Shown here in pieces: positions 15,875 through 23,420 of a stretch of DNA of 64,000 nt (within the stretch, counting starts at the first letter, position 1; each line of letters starts with the position of its first letter). This DNA comes from Streptomyces sp. NBC_01260 (GTDB lineage: Bacteria; Actinomycetota; Actinomycetes; Streptomycetales; Streptomycetaceae), in NCBI RefSeq assembly GCF_036226405.1, contig NZ_CP108465.1, forward strand, positions 1 to 64,000. Reading direction: 5' to 3'. The position numbers and the translations under genes were made by a program. The notes beneath the pieces are model-generated. The model ran no database searches. It was not told the origin of the DNA and saw only the letters and a program-made list of their open reading frames with translations.

Positions 15875-16254
15875 GCTCGCTACTGACCGACAGTGACCTC
15901 ACCCACGAAGCGAACGTGGTATGGCTCGAAGACCCCGAACACCTCGACTACGTCCGCCAGGCCCTGGACAAGACACCCCGCCGCAAGAACAAGCCCCGCT
16001 ACGCCCGCGACGGCCGGATGATCGGCTACATCGAGCTCGGCGCCGACGCCGAAGCCGACCCGGACAGCGGCCTGTACCGACGCAGGGTGTTCTTCCTCCT
16101 GCCCCACGACCGGGACTCCGACCCCGAAGGGGTCTATCGCCAGGGCGCCCCCGGAGAAGCCGTCGACCCCCGGACCATCGAACCCAACCGCGTAGGAGAG
16201 AAGACCCCCCGTTCCCAACAGGGCAGCGTCGCCATAGCGGCCGCCGGCTCCTGA
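15871..16254 (+). CDS. Conserved replication-module protein, copy 1
   Basis: Encodes 127 residues of unknown function. A paralogue is encoded at 17541-17945; the pair share VVWLEDPxxLDYVRQALDK, KPRYxRDGRxIGY, and RRxFxLLPHDR. Conservation of this gene next to both helicase copies suggests a role in the same replication process, perhaps as a helicase accessory. The ribosome binding site (GGAGA) lies inside the preceding small gene, with which it overlaps by ATGA. Confidence 0.65.
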   Translation: MSSLLTDSDLTHEANVVWLEDPEHLDYVRQALDKTPRRKNKPRYARDGRMIGYIELGADAEADPDSGLYRRRVFFLLPHDRDSDPEGVYRQGAPGEAVDPRTIEPNRVGEKTPRSQQGSVAIAAAGS

Positions 16255-16620
16255 AGCAGCCCCGTGGGCACGACCGTGGGCACGGGGCTGCACCGAGACC
16301 TGACCCCGGACGAACCTGAGTAGCGTGTAACCCTGGATGGCCGGTCCGACGATCAAGGGGCGCCCGGCGAAGGTCGTGGCGGCCGCGGTGTGGGCGTGGC
16401 CCGTGAGGACGCCGGCGACTGTCGACTTCGAGCGGGCATCGCTCGGCAACGGCCTGCTCGAACTCGCCTGTTTCCGCATCGGCTTCCCCGGTCCCTGCGG
16501 GAGAACCTGCTCAAGAGGGTTTGTACTCCAGCGCCGTTCAAGGGTTTGTCCAATGCGGCTGCAGAGAGTGTAAGAGCGCACCTACGCAGGCAGCGGCTCA
16601 CTTTCCGCACGGCCCTGAGG
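16255..16620. other. Intergenic stretch between replication module 1 and the PPTase gene
   Basis: Frames on both strands here are short, overlap each other and match no family I can name. A short inverted repeat (GTGGGCACGACCGTGGGCAC region, 16263-16283) follows the stop of the previous gene and may act as a weak terminator. Otherwise I see nothing in it. Confidence 0.4.
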
Positions 16621-16627
16621 AGACTCC

Positions 16628-17350
16628 GTGTCCCAGTGCACTGACACGGGCGGTCCGGTGGCGGTAGCCGTGAGCACCGGCGAAATACTGCGGCATCCGG
16701 CGGCGGGGACCCATCTGCTGAACGAGCAGGAGCGCGGGCGCCTCACGCGTTTCTGCTCGGAGCAGGCAGCTCGGGACTTCCTCGCCGCACATGTCCTTGC
16801 CCGGTTCTGCGCGGGGTGGCTGCTGGGGGTTGCCCCGGCCGAGGTGCCCTTCGCCCAGCGGTGTCCGAGGTGCCACGGGACCGACCACGGCAGGCCGCTG
16901 CTCGTGGGCCGTCCTGACGTGCATGTGAGCCTTTCCCACGCCAAGGGAGTGGTGGCCGCGGTCGCCGGTCGTGTCTCGGTGGGCATCGATGTGGAGCTGC
17001 TGGGCCGCGCCCAGAGCCTCAAGGTCATGGACCGTGCGCTCACGGCTGCCGAACGTGCCCTGGTGACCGCCGAGGCAGACCCCAGCCGCGCCTTCCTGCG
17101 TCAATGGGTGCGCAAGGAAGCACTGATCAAGGTCGGAAGGACGCACCTGGGCGCCCTCAGCAGTCTCGACCTCTCGGAGCTTCCGCTCGACGACCGGGCG
17201 GACGGGACGCCTCTGCGCTTCGAGGACTTCTACCTCACGGATCTGACGGATTCCCGCCTGGGCGCCCTGGTTGCGGCGGCGGGCGCCCAACCTGTCCGCC
17301 TGGGCGCGGGGCTGCCGTCCACCACGCTCGGCCACGGTCCGGTCGCGTGA
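16628..17350 (+). CDS. Sfp-type 4'-phosphopantetheinyl transferase
   Basis: Encodes 240 residues. It transfers the phosphopantetheine arm from CoA to the serine of carrier proteins. The family motifs are present: VSLSHAKGVVAAV, the metal-binding VGIDVELLG at about residue 120, and FLRQWVRKEALIKVGR (WxxKEA) at about 160. The length fits the Sfp/Svp group rather than AcpS. GTG at 16628 follows a GAGGAG site. It is the only such enzyme in the window and would suit the three ACPs of the downstream cluster. Its position between two plasmid replication modules is odd. Confidence 0.88.
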   Translation: MSQCTDTGGPVAVAVSTGEILRHPAAGTHLLNEQERGRLTRFCSEQAARDFLAAHVLARFCAGWLLGVAPAEVPFAQRCPRCHGTDHGRPLLVGRPDVHVSLSHAKGVVAAVAGRVSVGIDVELLGRAQSLKVMDRALTAAERALVTAEADPSRAFLRQWVRKEALIKVGRTHLGALSSLDLSELPLDDRADGTPLRFEDFYLTDLTDSRLGALVAAAGAQPVRLGAGLPSTTLGHGPVA

Positions 17351-17393
17351 CGCACCCGGACTGCGGCGTGTCCGGCTGATGCCTCAGCCCTTG

Positions 17394-17425
17394 GCGCTAC
17401 GGGCGGGGCGCCCAGCCCGTAGCGC
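17394..17425. terminator. Bidirectional hairpin between convergent genes
   Basis: A perfect 11-bp stem (GCGCTACGGGC with its complement) closes a 10-base loop. It lies between the end of the PPTase gene and the end of the minus-strand gene at 17541, so it can terminate both. Confidence 0.6.
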
Positions 17426-17540
17426 GTCGTCGGAGCCGCTGCCGTCGAGCTGGTGGAAGGCGGGGGCGTACGCCGTCGCGGATCGCACCCCGCTCCAGGC
17501 GACCGGCGCGGGTGCGGCCAATCGGGGAGGTCCGACCAAG

Positions 17541-17945
17541 TCACCTTCCGAGCCGGTCGGGCCCGGCGGGCACTGTCTGTGAGGTCCCTTGGGAGCGTGC
17601 TGTCTTCGCCCCCACCTTGCCGGGGGCGACAGTGCTGGGGTCCACGGCCTCCAGCGGGGAGCCGACCGAGTAGGGGCACTCGGGGTCGTCGGGCCGGTTG
17701 GGGCGGTCGTGCGGCAGCAGATAGAACGTACGGCGGGCGAACAGGCCGCTGTCCACGCGTCGCGGCGCCTTCGGCACGAGGTTGGAGTAGCCGATGAGAC
17801 GACCGTCGCGCTCATACCGGGGCTTGCCCTTGCGGGTGTTGACCTTGTCCAGGGCCTGGCGGACGTAGTCGAGGTCGTTCGGGTCCTCCAGCCACACGAC
17901 CTCGGCCTCCTGGGCGACATCGCCTTCCTGGGGCAGTGCGCTCAT
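17541..17945 (-). CDS. Conserved replication-module protein, copy 2
   Basis: Encodes 134 residues and is the paralogue of the protein at 15871-16254: VVWLEDPNDLDYVRQALDK, KPRYERDGRLIGYSNL, ARRTFYLLPHDR. The ATG at 17945 has an excellent AGGAGG site 7 bases upstream. The same frame stays open to an ATG at 18092 that overlaps the helicase stop (ATGA), giving a 183-residue alternative. That longer form would parallel the separate small gene of module 1. Function unknown; the association with D5-type helicases is the main clue. Confidence 0.65.
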   Translation of the reverse strand: MSALPQEGDVAQEAEVVWLEDPNDLDYVRQALDKVNTRKGKPRYERDGRLIGYSNLVPKAPRRVDSGLFARRTFYLLPHDRPNRPDDPECPYSVGSPLEAVDPSTVAPGKVGAKTARSQGTSQTVPAGPDRLGR

Positions 17946-18088
17946 CGGGCCCTCCTGCATGCGGGCGGCCGCGGGTCGGCCTGCTGGTGTGTCGTTCGCG
18001 AGGCTGGTGCCCCAAGGGGCGGTGCTCCGCCCGGAACGTCCGCCTCCATCGTACGGGTGCCCGAGAATCTCGGGCAGGGCGCAGTCCG

Positions 18089-19639
18089 TCATCGTGCGCC
18101 CCCCTCGGCTGCGCCCTCCGGGAGCAGCGCGATTCCCGGGTAGAGCTTGGTCGCATTATTTTTGATCATTTCCGCTGGTGAGGCCAGGCCGAGTTCCTGG
18201 CGGATGCGGCTGGCGAAGGCGCGCGATGTGGAGAAGCGAATGCCTTCATCGGCGCACCAGCGGCAGTAGGTCTCGTACAGCAGCTTCTGCTCGACGCGGA
18301 GATCGGGGTTGGGGCCCTCGCCCTCGCCCTTGGTGCATCGTTCGGTCAGGAACCGCCCGATGTGGTCTTCGGTGGTTTCGTACGCGGCCGTGGCAATCTG
18401 TACGGAGGTGGGTCCGGCGAGCGGGTCACGGGTGGCCAGGTAGCGCTGGGCGCCTTCGATGAGCCACTGGAGGATGCCGGGGCCCTCGTCAGCGACGAGT
18501 TCGGCGGCGAGGTTGTCGATCTTCCGTGCGTTGGGAACACGCCGCTCGAACGGAATGATGCGCATCCGGCGCCAGAACGCGTGCCCGCCCGTGCCAACCT
18601 CGGGGCGATGGTTACCGAGCAGCCAGAGCTTGTGGGTCGGGGAGAAAGTGAAAAAGTTCTGCCGCATACGCCGCGCGGTAATGGTGTCACCGCCCGTCAG
18701 CAACTTGACCCGGGCTTCGTTGAACTTGTCATTGGGCCTGAGCTCGCTGCACACCACGACGCGCCGGCCGTGGAGTTCGGTCAGTTCGGTGGAGTGCTCG
18801 GTGAACTTGCCCTTCTCCATCAGGAATCCCGGCGGCGCCGCATTCGCGTAGTCGCCGAGGATCTGCGTCATGACCTCCAGGAGCACGGACTTGCCGTTGG
18901 CCCCGGAACCGTACAAGAACGGCATCACCTGCGCGCCGACGTCGCCGGTGATGGAGTAACCGAGCAGCAGATGCAGGAACCGGGTGGTCTCCAGCCCCTT
19001 GGCGTCGCCGCCGAAGGTATCCCGCAGGAAGCTGTCCCAGCGCGGAACCGGCATCTTGAGCGGGGCAACGGTGGTAGCGCGCGAATGCATATCGGTGAGC
19101 GGATCGGGCTTGCGCAGTTCCCCCGTACACAGGTCAACCACGCCCGAAGGCGTGCACAGCGCGTAGATGTCGCCGTCGAGTGTGTCCGGATACAGCCGAA
19201 GGCTCGGGGCGGACTGGGCCTGGAAGAGCATCGCCTTGAGGCCTGCGGTCGACTCGGAATGGCGCCGGTGCGCGGCCAGTTGACGGTCGGTGAAGCGGCC
19301 GGTGGGATCGTGCTCAGGGATCTGTTCGGCCATCTCTCCGGCCGCCCACACGGCGGTCTCCTCGCCACCCGTCAGCTTCCAACGGTACGTATCCCAGGAG
19401 TGCCAGCCCATACCGATGACGTACCGGAACCGGTCCTGGTATAGACGTGCGAACAGCTTGGCGTTGCCCCGGTCGGTGAGCGAGCCGGGCAGCAGGACTG
19501 CGGAGGCGACCGGCGGAGGGGCTGACCCGTCGCTCTGCCCGGGGGGCAGGCTCGGCCGGGTCAGGGCCGGGGAGAGGCTCTGCCTGCGCATCTGTCGTGC
19601 TGCGGCTTCGGCGTCGAAGCGTACAGGTTCGGCGCTCAT
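18089..19639 (-). CDS. D5/P4-alpha-type replicative helicase (SF3), copy 2
   Basis: Encodes 516 residues, clearly paralogous along its whole length to the helicase at 14088-15632. Walker A is GSGANGKSVLLE, Walker B is VVVCSELR, and the sensor region KLWLLGNHRPEV is identical. The start at 19639 (MSAEPVRFDAEAAARQM) aligns with copy 1 and has GAGG 6 bases upstream; ATG at 19645 lacks that spacing. It faces copy 1 and has its own iteron-bearing origin-like region upstream (19939-20064). No primase accompanies it, so it may depend on the one in module 1 or be a remnant of a second plasmid. Confidence 0.87.
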   Translation of the reverse strand: MSAEPVRFDAEAAARQMRRQSLSPALTRPSLPPGQSDGSAPPPVASAVLLPGSLTDRGNAKLFARLYQDRFRYVIGMGWHSWDTYRWKLTGGEETAVWAAGEMAEQIPEHDPTGRFTDRQLAAHRRHSESTAGLKAMLFQAQSAPSLRLYPDTLDGDIYALCTPSGVVDLCTGELRKPDPLTDMHSRATTVAPLKMPVPRWDSFLRDTFGGDAKGLETTRFLHLLLGYSITGDVGAQVMPFLYGSGANGKSVLLEVMTQILGDYANAAPPGFLMEKGKFTEHSTELTELHGRRVVVCSELRPNDKFNEARVKLLTGGDTITARRMRQNFFTFSPTHKLWLLGNHRPEVGTGGHAFWRRMRIIPFERRVPNARKIDNLAAELVADEGPGILQWLIEGAQRYLATRDPLAGPTSVQIATAAYETTEDHIGRFLTERCTKGEGEGPNPDLRVEQKLLYETYCRWCADEGIRFSTSRAFASRIRQELGLASPAEMIKNNATKLYPGIALLPEGAAEGGAR

Positions 19640-20138
19640 GAGCATCCTCGAGGGGGGAGCGTGCGCTGCACGCCGGTGGACGGAGCGGACTCGATGATCA
19701 TGGAGTTGCGGAGTTCCGTCGGGCCCAACGGGACTGAAGCTTTCACAGGGCAGAGAGCGTAGACCACCGAACCTGTTTCCTGAGAGGTTGCGGTAGTTGT
19801 TGGGAAAGTTGAGTCCCGTGGTGCGTGGTCCCGTCGCCGGAGGCTCGCGGCGACGGGACTGTTCAGTCCCGCGCAGGGTTCGGCCCCTTTGGACCCGTAC
19901 GGAGAAAGTGCAGGTCAGACCCGTAAGCGCCCCAACTACGGGACTGACGGGGCTGGAGGTCGTAGTTATCAGCTACATAGATAACTTTAGAACACGCGTA
20001 CGCGTGCGTGAGCGTATATTTCTTGCGTAGCTGATAACTACGACCTCCAGCCCCGTCAGTCCCGTGCCTCGTGGTGAAAACGCTCTGACCTGCGCTTTTA
20101 TCAGCGGGACCGGGACGGGACCGAGCCCCGCGGGACTG
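19640..20138. other. Origin-like region 2 with a perfect 38-bp inverted repeat
   Basis: Bases 19939-19976 and 20027-20064 are perfect inverted repeats of 38 bp. They begin and end in GGGACTGA and enclose a 50-base AT-rich loop containing the palindrome ACGCGTACGCGT. Further GGGACTGA copies lie near 19729, 19856, 19872 (inverted) and 20130. The architecture matches origin-like region 1 (12435-12985) although the arms differ in sequence outside the iteron. It lies just upstream of helicase copy 2. No gene is apparent between 19640 and 20340. Confidence 0.62.
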
Positions 20139-20347
20139 AACGCTGTCTGCTGCTCCAGGTCTGCGGTCTGCTCGGCGGACCGGGCCGCGGGAGACGGCAG
20201 GGCGGGACGTACGCCACGGGTGCGCCGGCCGACGGTGCGGGCCGCACGTGATCCGCTGGCGGGGCAGTGCTCTTTGATGTTGAATGGCGGACGTCAGTAC
20301 GGAAGCGATCAGTCGGCATGGAACGCGGCCAGGGGGCGGGAATCACG

Positions 20348-20812
20348 ATGCGGAAGTCGTATCACGCAGCGCACATCTACATGATCGTGGGAGTGCTCTC
20401 GGGGCTCTTCTACCGCGAATTCACCAAGGCCGAGGACTTCACCGGCGACACCCAGCTGGCCGTGATGCACACCCACTTGCTGGCGCTCGGCATGCTGGTC
20501 TTTCTGATCGTCCTCGGTCTGGACAAGGTGTTCCAGCTCTCGGAGAATTCGAAGCTCTTCACGAGCTTCTTCTGGTTCTACAACGTGGGCATCGTGATCA
20601 GCGTCGGGATGATGGGCGTGCACGGCTCGATGACTGTCCTGGGTCACGACGACGTGCCGGAGGCGGTGCCGCTCATCGCGGGGCTCGGCCACATCCTGCT
20701 CACTGTCGGGCTCGTCCTGCTGTTCATCCGGATCGGCGATCGGCTGAAGGAGCTGAACGCGGCCAAGCAGCCGCCGGCCAGCGAGACGGAGCGCGCCACG
20801 ACCTCGGTCTGA
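20348..20812 (+). CDS. Four-helix membrane protein, DUF2871-like
   Basis: Encodes 154 residues with four likely transmembrane helices: YMIVGVLSGLFY, LLALGMLVFLIVLGL, FWFYNVGIVISVGMMGV and IAGLGHILLTVGLVLLF. Conserved histidines sit near helix ends (YHAAHIY, MHTHLL, GVHGS, GHILL), a pattern that could bind heme or metal, but function of this family is unknown to me. ATG at 20348 (MRKSYHAAH) fits the family start; upstream ATG at 20318 is possible. It is followed by a strong terminator, so it is probably not part of the biosynthetic operon that starts at 21016. Confidence 0.7.
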   Translation: MRKSYHAAHIYMIVGVLSGLFYREFTKAEDFTGDTQLAVMHTHLLALGMLVFLIVLGLDKVFQLSENSKLFTSFFWFYNVGIVISVGMMGVHGSMTVLGHDDVPEAVPLIAGLGHILLTVGLVLLFIRIGDRLKELNAAKQPPASETERATTSV

Positions 20813-20831
20813 CACCCCGGTCCCGAATCCG

Positions 20832-20872
20832 ACGCCGAAGCCCCGCAGCAGCCCGCTGCGGGGCTTCGGCGT
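20832..20872. terminator. Strong stem-loop terminator after the membrane-protein gene
   Basis: Perfect 18-bp GC-rich arms close a five-base loop just after the stop codon at 20812. It separates the plasmid backbone side from the biosynthetic operon. Confidence 0.8.
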
Positions 20873-20977
20873 GTCCCGGGCCGCCGGCCGGAAGTGGAAG
20901 GAAGCCGGTGGGAAAAATTCAGAGTGGCCTCATGAATGGCTCTGATGCCCTGTCCCGGAGGCTCCGGCGAGAGTGGA

Positions 20978-21008
20978 TCCCGTGACCCACAAGGGGTGGG
21001 TCACGGGA
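20978..21008. promoter_or_regulatory. Hairpin overlapping the ribosome binding site of the first cluster operon
   Basis: Perfect 13-bp arms (20978-20990 and 20996-21008) enclose a 5-base loop. The right arm ends inside the GGGAGG ribosome binding site of the first ACP gene (start 21016). In RNA, this stem would hide the site; in DNA, it is a dyad that a repressor could bind. Both readings suggest control of the plus-strand operon. Confidence 0.55.
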
Positions 21009-21015
21009 GGTGGAC

Positions 21016-21276
21016 ATGTCCTTGAGGACCGATCTCTACGCCGATATCACAGGATTCCTGCAGGCCAAGTGCGATGCCGATCCGGATGAACTCTCCGCGG
21101 AATCGGATCTTTACCACGAGGTCGGCATCGACTCGCTCGATCTCGTCGCCATGGCGCAGACCCTCCAGAGTGCGTACGACGTGTCGATGGACGACGAGCG
21201 CATCGGTGCACTCCGCACCGTCGGCGACATCGTGGAATTCGCCGTCTCGAAGATCGAAACCGAAGCGACCGTCTAG
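21016..21276 (+). CDS. Acyl carrier protein (DarC-like position)
   Basis: Encodes 86 residues. The phosphopantetheine site is Ser40 in VGIDSLDLVAM, within a typical four-helix acidic ACP. ATG at 21016 is chosen over GTG at 21010 because GGGAGG lies 5 bases before it. It is the first gene of the plus-strand operon, immediately before the DarB-like ketosynthase, as in dialkylresorcinol loci where an ACP accompanies the condensing enzyme. It is likely loaded by the PPTase at 16628. A hairpin covers its ribosome binding site. Confidence 0.9.
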   Translation: MSLRTDLYADITGFLQAKCDADPDELSAESDLYHEVGIDSLDLVAMAQTLQSAYDVSMDDERIGALRTVGDIVEFAVSKIETEATV

Positions 21277-21295
21277 ACCACGGGGAGATCCTGCA

Positions 21296-22432
21296 ATGCC
21301 TGCGTACATCACGGCCATGGGACGCTTCCTGCCAGGCGAGCCGGTGCCCAACGAGGAGATCGAGGACTACATCGGCAGTGTGGGCCAGGCGAGTTCGGGG
21401 CTGCGCGAACAGATCCTCGAGAACTGCGGGATCAAGACGCGGCACTACGCGATCGACAAGCAGCACAAGACCCTGTTCTCCAACACCGACATGGCAGTCG
21501 AGGCCATCCGCCAGGCGGTGGACCGCTCGGACATCACCCTCGACGACATCGACCTCATCTCGGCGGCGACCGCCGTGCCGGACCTCGTCGCGCCCGGCAT
21601 AGCCAGCTCCATCCACGGCGCCCTGGGCAGCCCGCCCTGCGAGATCGTCACCACCCACGGCATCTGCAGCTCCGGGATGATGGCGCTCAAGAACGCCTAC
21701 CTCCAAGTCGCGGCCGGGGAGAAGAAGAACGCGGTCGCCTCCGCCTCCGAACTGGCCTCCCGCTTCATGAAGAGCGAGTGGTTCGAAGGCGTCGAGAGGG
21801 TCTCGGACGACGGCGCCATCGCCATGGAGATGGCGTTCCTGCGCTACATGCTCTCGGACGGTGCCGGCGCCGCGGTGGTACAGGACCGCCCGGCGGCCGA
21901 CGGTGTGAGCCTGCGGATCGACTGGATCTCGCTCACCTCCTACGCCAACACCGAGGACACCTGCATGTACATGGGCTCGGCCGACAACTCGGCGGAGCGG
22001 ACATGGTGGGACTACCCCTGCGCGGCCGAGGCCGCCGGCGCGGGCGCGCTGGCCCTGCGGCAGAACCTGGGCCTGCTGCCGCATCTCGTACGGATCGGGG
22101 TCAAGGAGTACCAGCGGCTGCTCGATGAGGGCCGCTTCGACCCGGACGAGCTCACCTGGTTCCCCGTGCACTACTCCAGCGAGCGTATGAAGACCATGGT
22201 GCTCAAGGAGGTCGAGCGGAAGAAGGTCCGGGGCCCCTCCGTCGAGAAGTGGTACAGCAACCTGCCCCGCGTCGGGAACATGGGGTCCGCGAGCATCTAC
22301 GTGATCCTGGAGGAGATGCTCAACGAGGGGCTGGTGGCCCCGGGGGACAAGCTCCTGGTGATGGTCCCCGAGTCCGGCCGGTTCGCGGTGTCCTTCGCGC
22401 ATCTGACGGCCGTCCGTGCCGGGGAGGTCTGA
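21296..22432 (+). CDS. darB: DarB/StlD-like KAS III-type resorcinol-forming ketosynthase
   Basis: Encodes 378 residues of the KAS III fold. The triad is Cys124 (HGICSSGMMAL), His292 (WFPVHYSS) and Asn328 (RVGNMGSAS). The sequence style and the neighbouring DarA-like gene place it with DarB/StlD enzymes. These join an alpha,beta-unsaturated acyl thioester and a beta-ketoacyl thioester by Michael addition and Claisen cyclisation to a cyclohexanedione carboxylate. StlD does this with 5-phenyl-2,4-pentadienoyl units in Photorhabdus. Here the MIO enzyme and adenylation enzyme at 51.3-54.5 kb could supply such a phenyl-capped acyl chain. A CerJ-type acyltransferase role is the main alternative; the adjacent darA argues against it. 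Confidence 0.75.
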   Translation: MPAYITAMGRFLPGEPVPNEEIEDYIGSVGQASSGLREQILENCGIKTRHYAIDKQHKTLFSNTDMAVEAIRQAVDRSDITLDDIDLISAATAVPDLVAPGIASSIHGALGSPPCEIVTTHGICSSGMMALKNAYLQVAAGEKKNAVASASELASRFMKSEWFEGVERVSDDGAIAMEMAFLRYMLSDGAGAAVVQDRPAADGVSLRIDWISLTSYANTEDTCMYMGSADNSAERTWWDYPCAAEAAGAGALALRQNLGLLPHLVRIGVKEYQRLLDEGRFDPDELTWFPVHYSSERMKTMVLKEVERKKVRGPSVEKWYSNLPRVGNMGSASIYVILEEMLNEGLVAPGDKLLVMVPESGRFAVSFAHLTAVRAGEV

Positions 22433-22436
22433 GACC

Positions 22437-23420
22437 GTGGGTGCACAGCCCCGGGTGACGGCCTACTGGTATTCGCAGACCGGCCAGCTCCTGGAATCCG
22501 TCGCCGCCGTCACCGGCCCGCTGGAGAAGGCGGGCTGGGACGTACGCCTGGTGGAGATCAGGCCCCGGGAGGCCTTCCCCTTTCCCTGGCCCGTACGCCG
22601 CTTCTTCGGCGTGTTCCCCGCCTCGGTCGACCCCGACGCCGCGCCGCCGATCACCGTCCAGCCGCCGGTGTCCGAGGACGACGACACGGACCTGGTGGTC
22701 TTCGCCTACCCGGTCTGGTACCTGGCACCGGCGCTGCCCATGCGGGCGCTCATCTGCGCCGAACCGAAGGCGTTCGACGGGCGTGCCGTCATCGGTCTGA
22801 TCGCCTGCCGGAACATGTGGTACTCGGCCGCCATCGAGGCGCAGCGGCTGCTCCAGGGTGCCGGTGCCCGCTACGTCGGCACGATCGCCTCCGTGGACAC
22901 CGCGTCCGCCGCGGTCACCTTCGTCACCACACTGCGCTGGTTGCTCGCCGGAAAGCGGGACGCGTCCTGGGGGTTCCCGCGTGCCGGTGTCGGCAAGGAC
23001 GAACTGGACCGGCTCGCGATCCTCGGTGAACGCATCGCCGAACTCGCACCCGCGCAGAGCGGCCCCGCCCCGGTACAGGACACGACCGGGTCCGTCTCCG
23101 AGGACGCCCTGGCCGACCGGATCCGCGAGGCGCTTGCCGCCCATGACGCCGCCCCGGTGAACTTTCCGCTGGCCGCCGCCGACCTCCTGGCCGGAAGGGT
23201 CTTCCGGGTCTGGGGCCGCGTCATCCGAGCCGCCGGCCGACGCGGAGAGGTCCAACGCACCGCACTCAGCGGCATGTTCGTTCTCTGGCTGACCGGAGCC
23301 ATCCTGGCCGGGCTGCCCACCGTCGTGGTCACCCGCATCCTGTTCAAGGCCGGTTTCGACGCCGCGGTCGCCCGGCGCCTCGCACCGGTCGTCGCCCGTC
23401 TCGCGGAGGTCCACCGATGA
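22437..23420 (+). CDS. darA: DarA/StlE-like flavodoxin-fold protein (resorcinol aromatase)
   Basis: Encodes 327 residues from GTG. The N-terminus has a flavodoxin-like phosphate loop, WYSQTGQLLES, and conserved FPFPWPVRRFFGVFP, VFAYPVWYLAPALP and LIACRNMW segments typical of the DarA family, named for dialkylresorcinol formation and thought to aromatise the cyclohexanedione made by DarB. A hydrophobic segment near residue 285 (FVLWLTGAILAGLPTVVVT) may contact the membrane. It directly follows darB and overlaps the next gene by ATGA. The pairing with a DarB homologue is the firmest clue to a resorcinol product. Confidence 0.75.
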   Translation: MGAQPRVTAYWYSQTGQLLESVAAVTGPLEKAGWDVRLVEIRPREAFPFPWPVRRFFGVFPASVDPDAAPPITVQPPVSEDDDTDLVVFAYPVWYLAPALPMRALICAEPKAFDGRAVIGLIACRNMWYSAAIEAQRLLQGAGARYVGTIASVDTASAAVTFVTTLRWLLAGKRDASWGFPRAGVGKDELDRLAILGERIAELAPAQSGPAPVQDTTGSVSEDALADRIREALAAHDAAPVNFPLAAADLLAGRVFRVWGRVIRAAGRRGEVQRTALSGMFVLWLTGAILAGLPTVVVTRILFKAGFDAAVARRLAPVVARLAEVHR

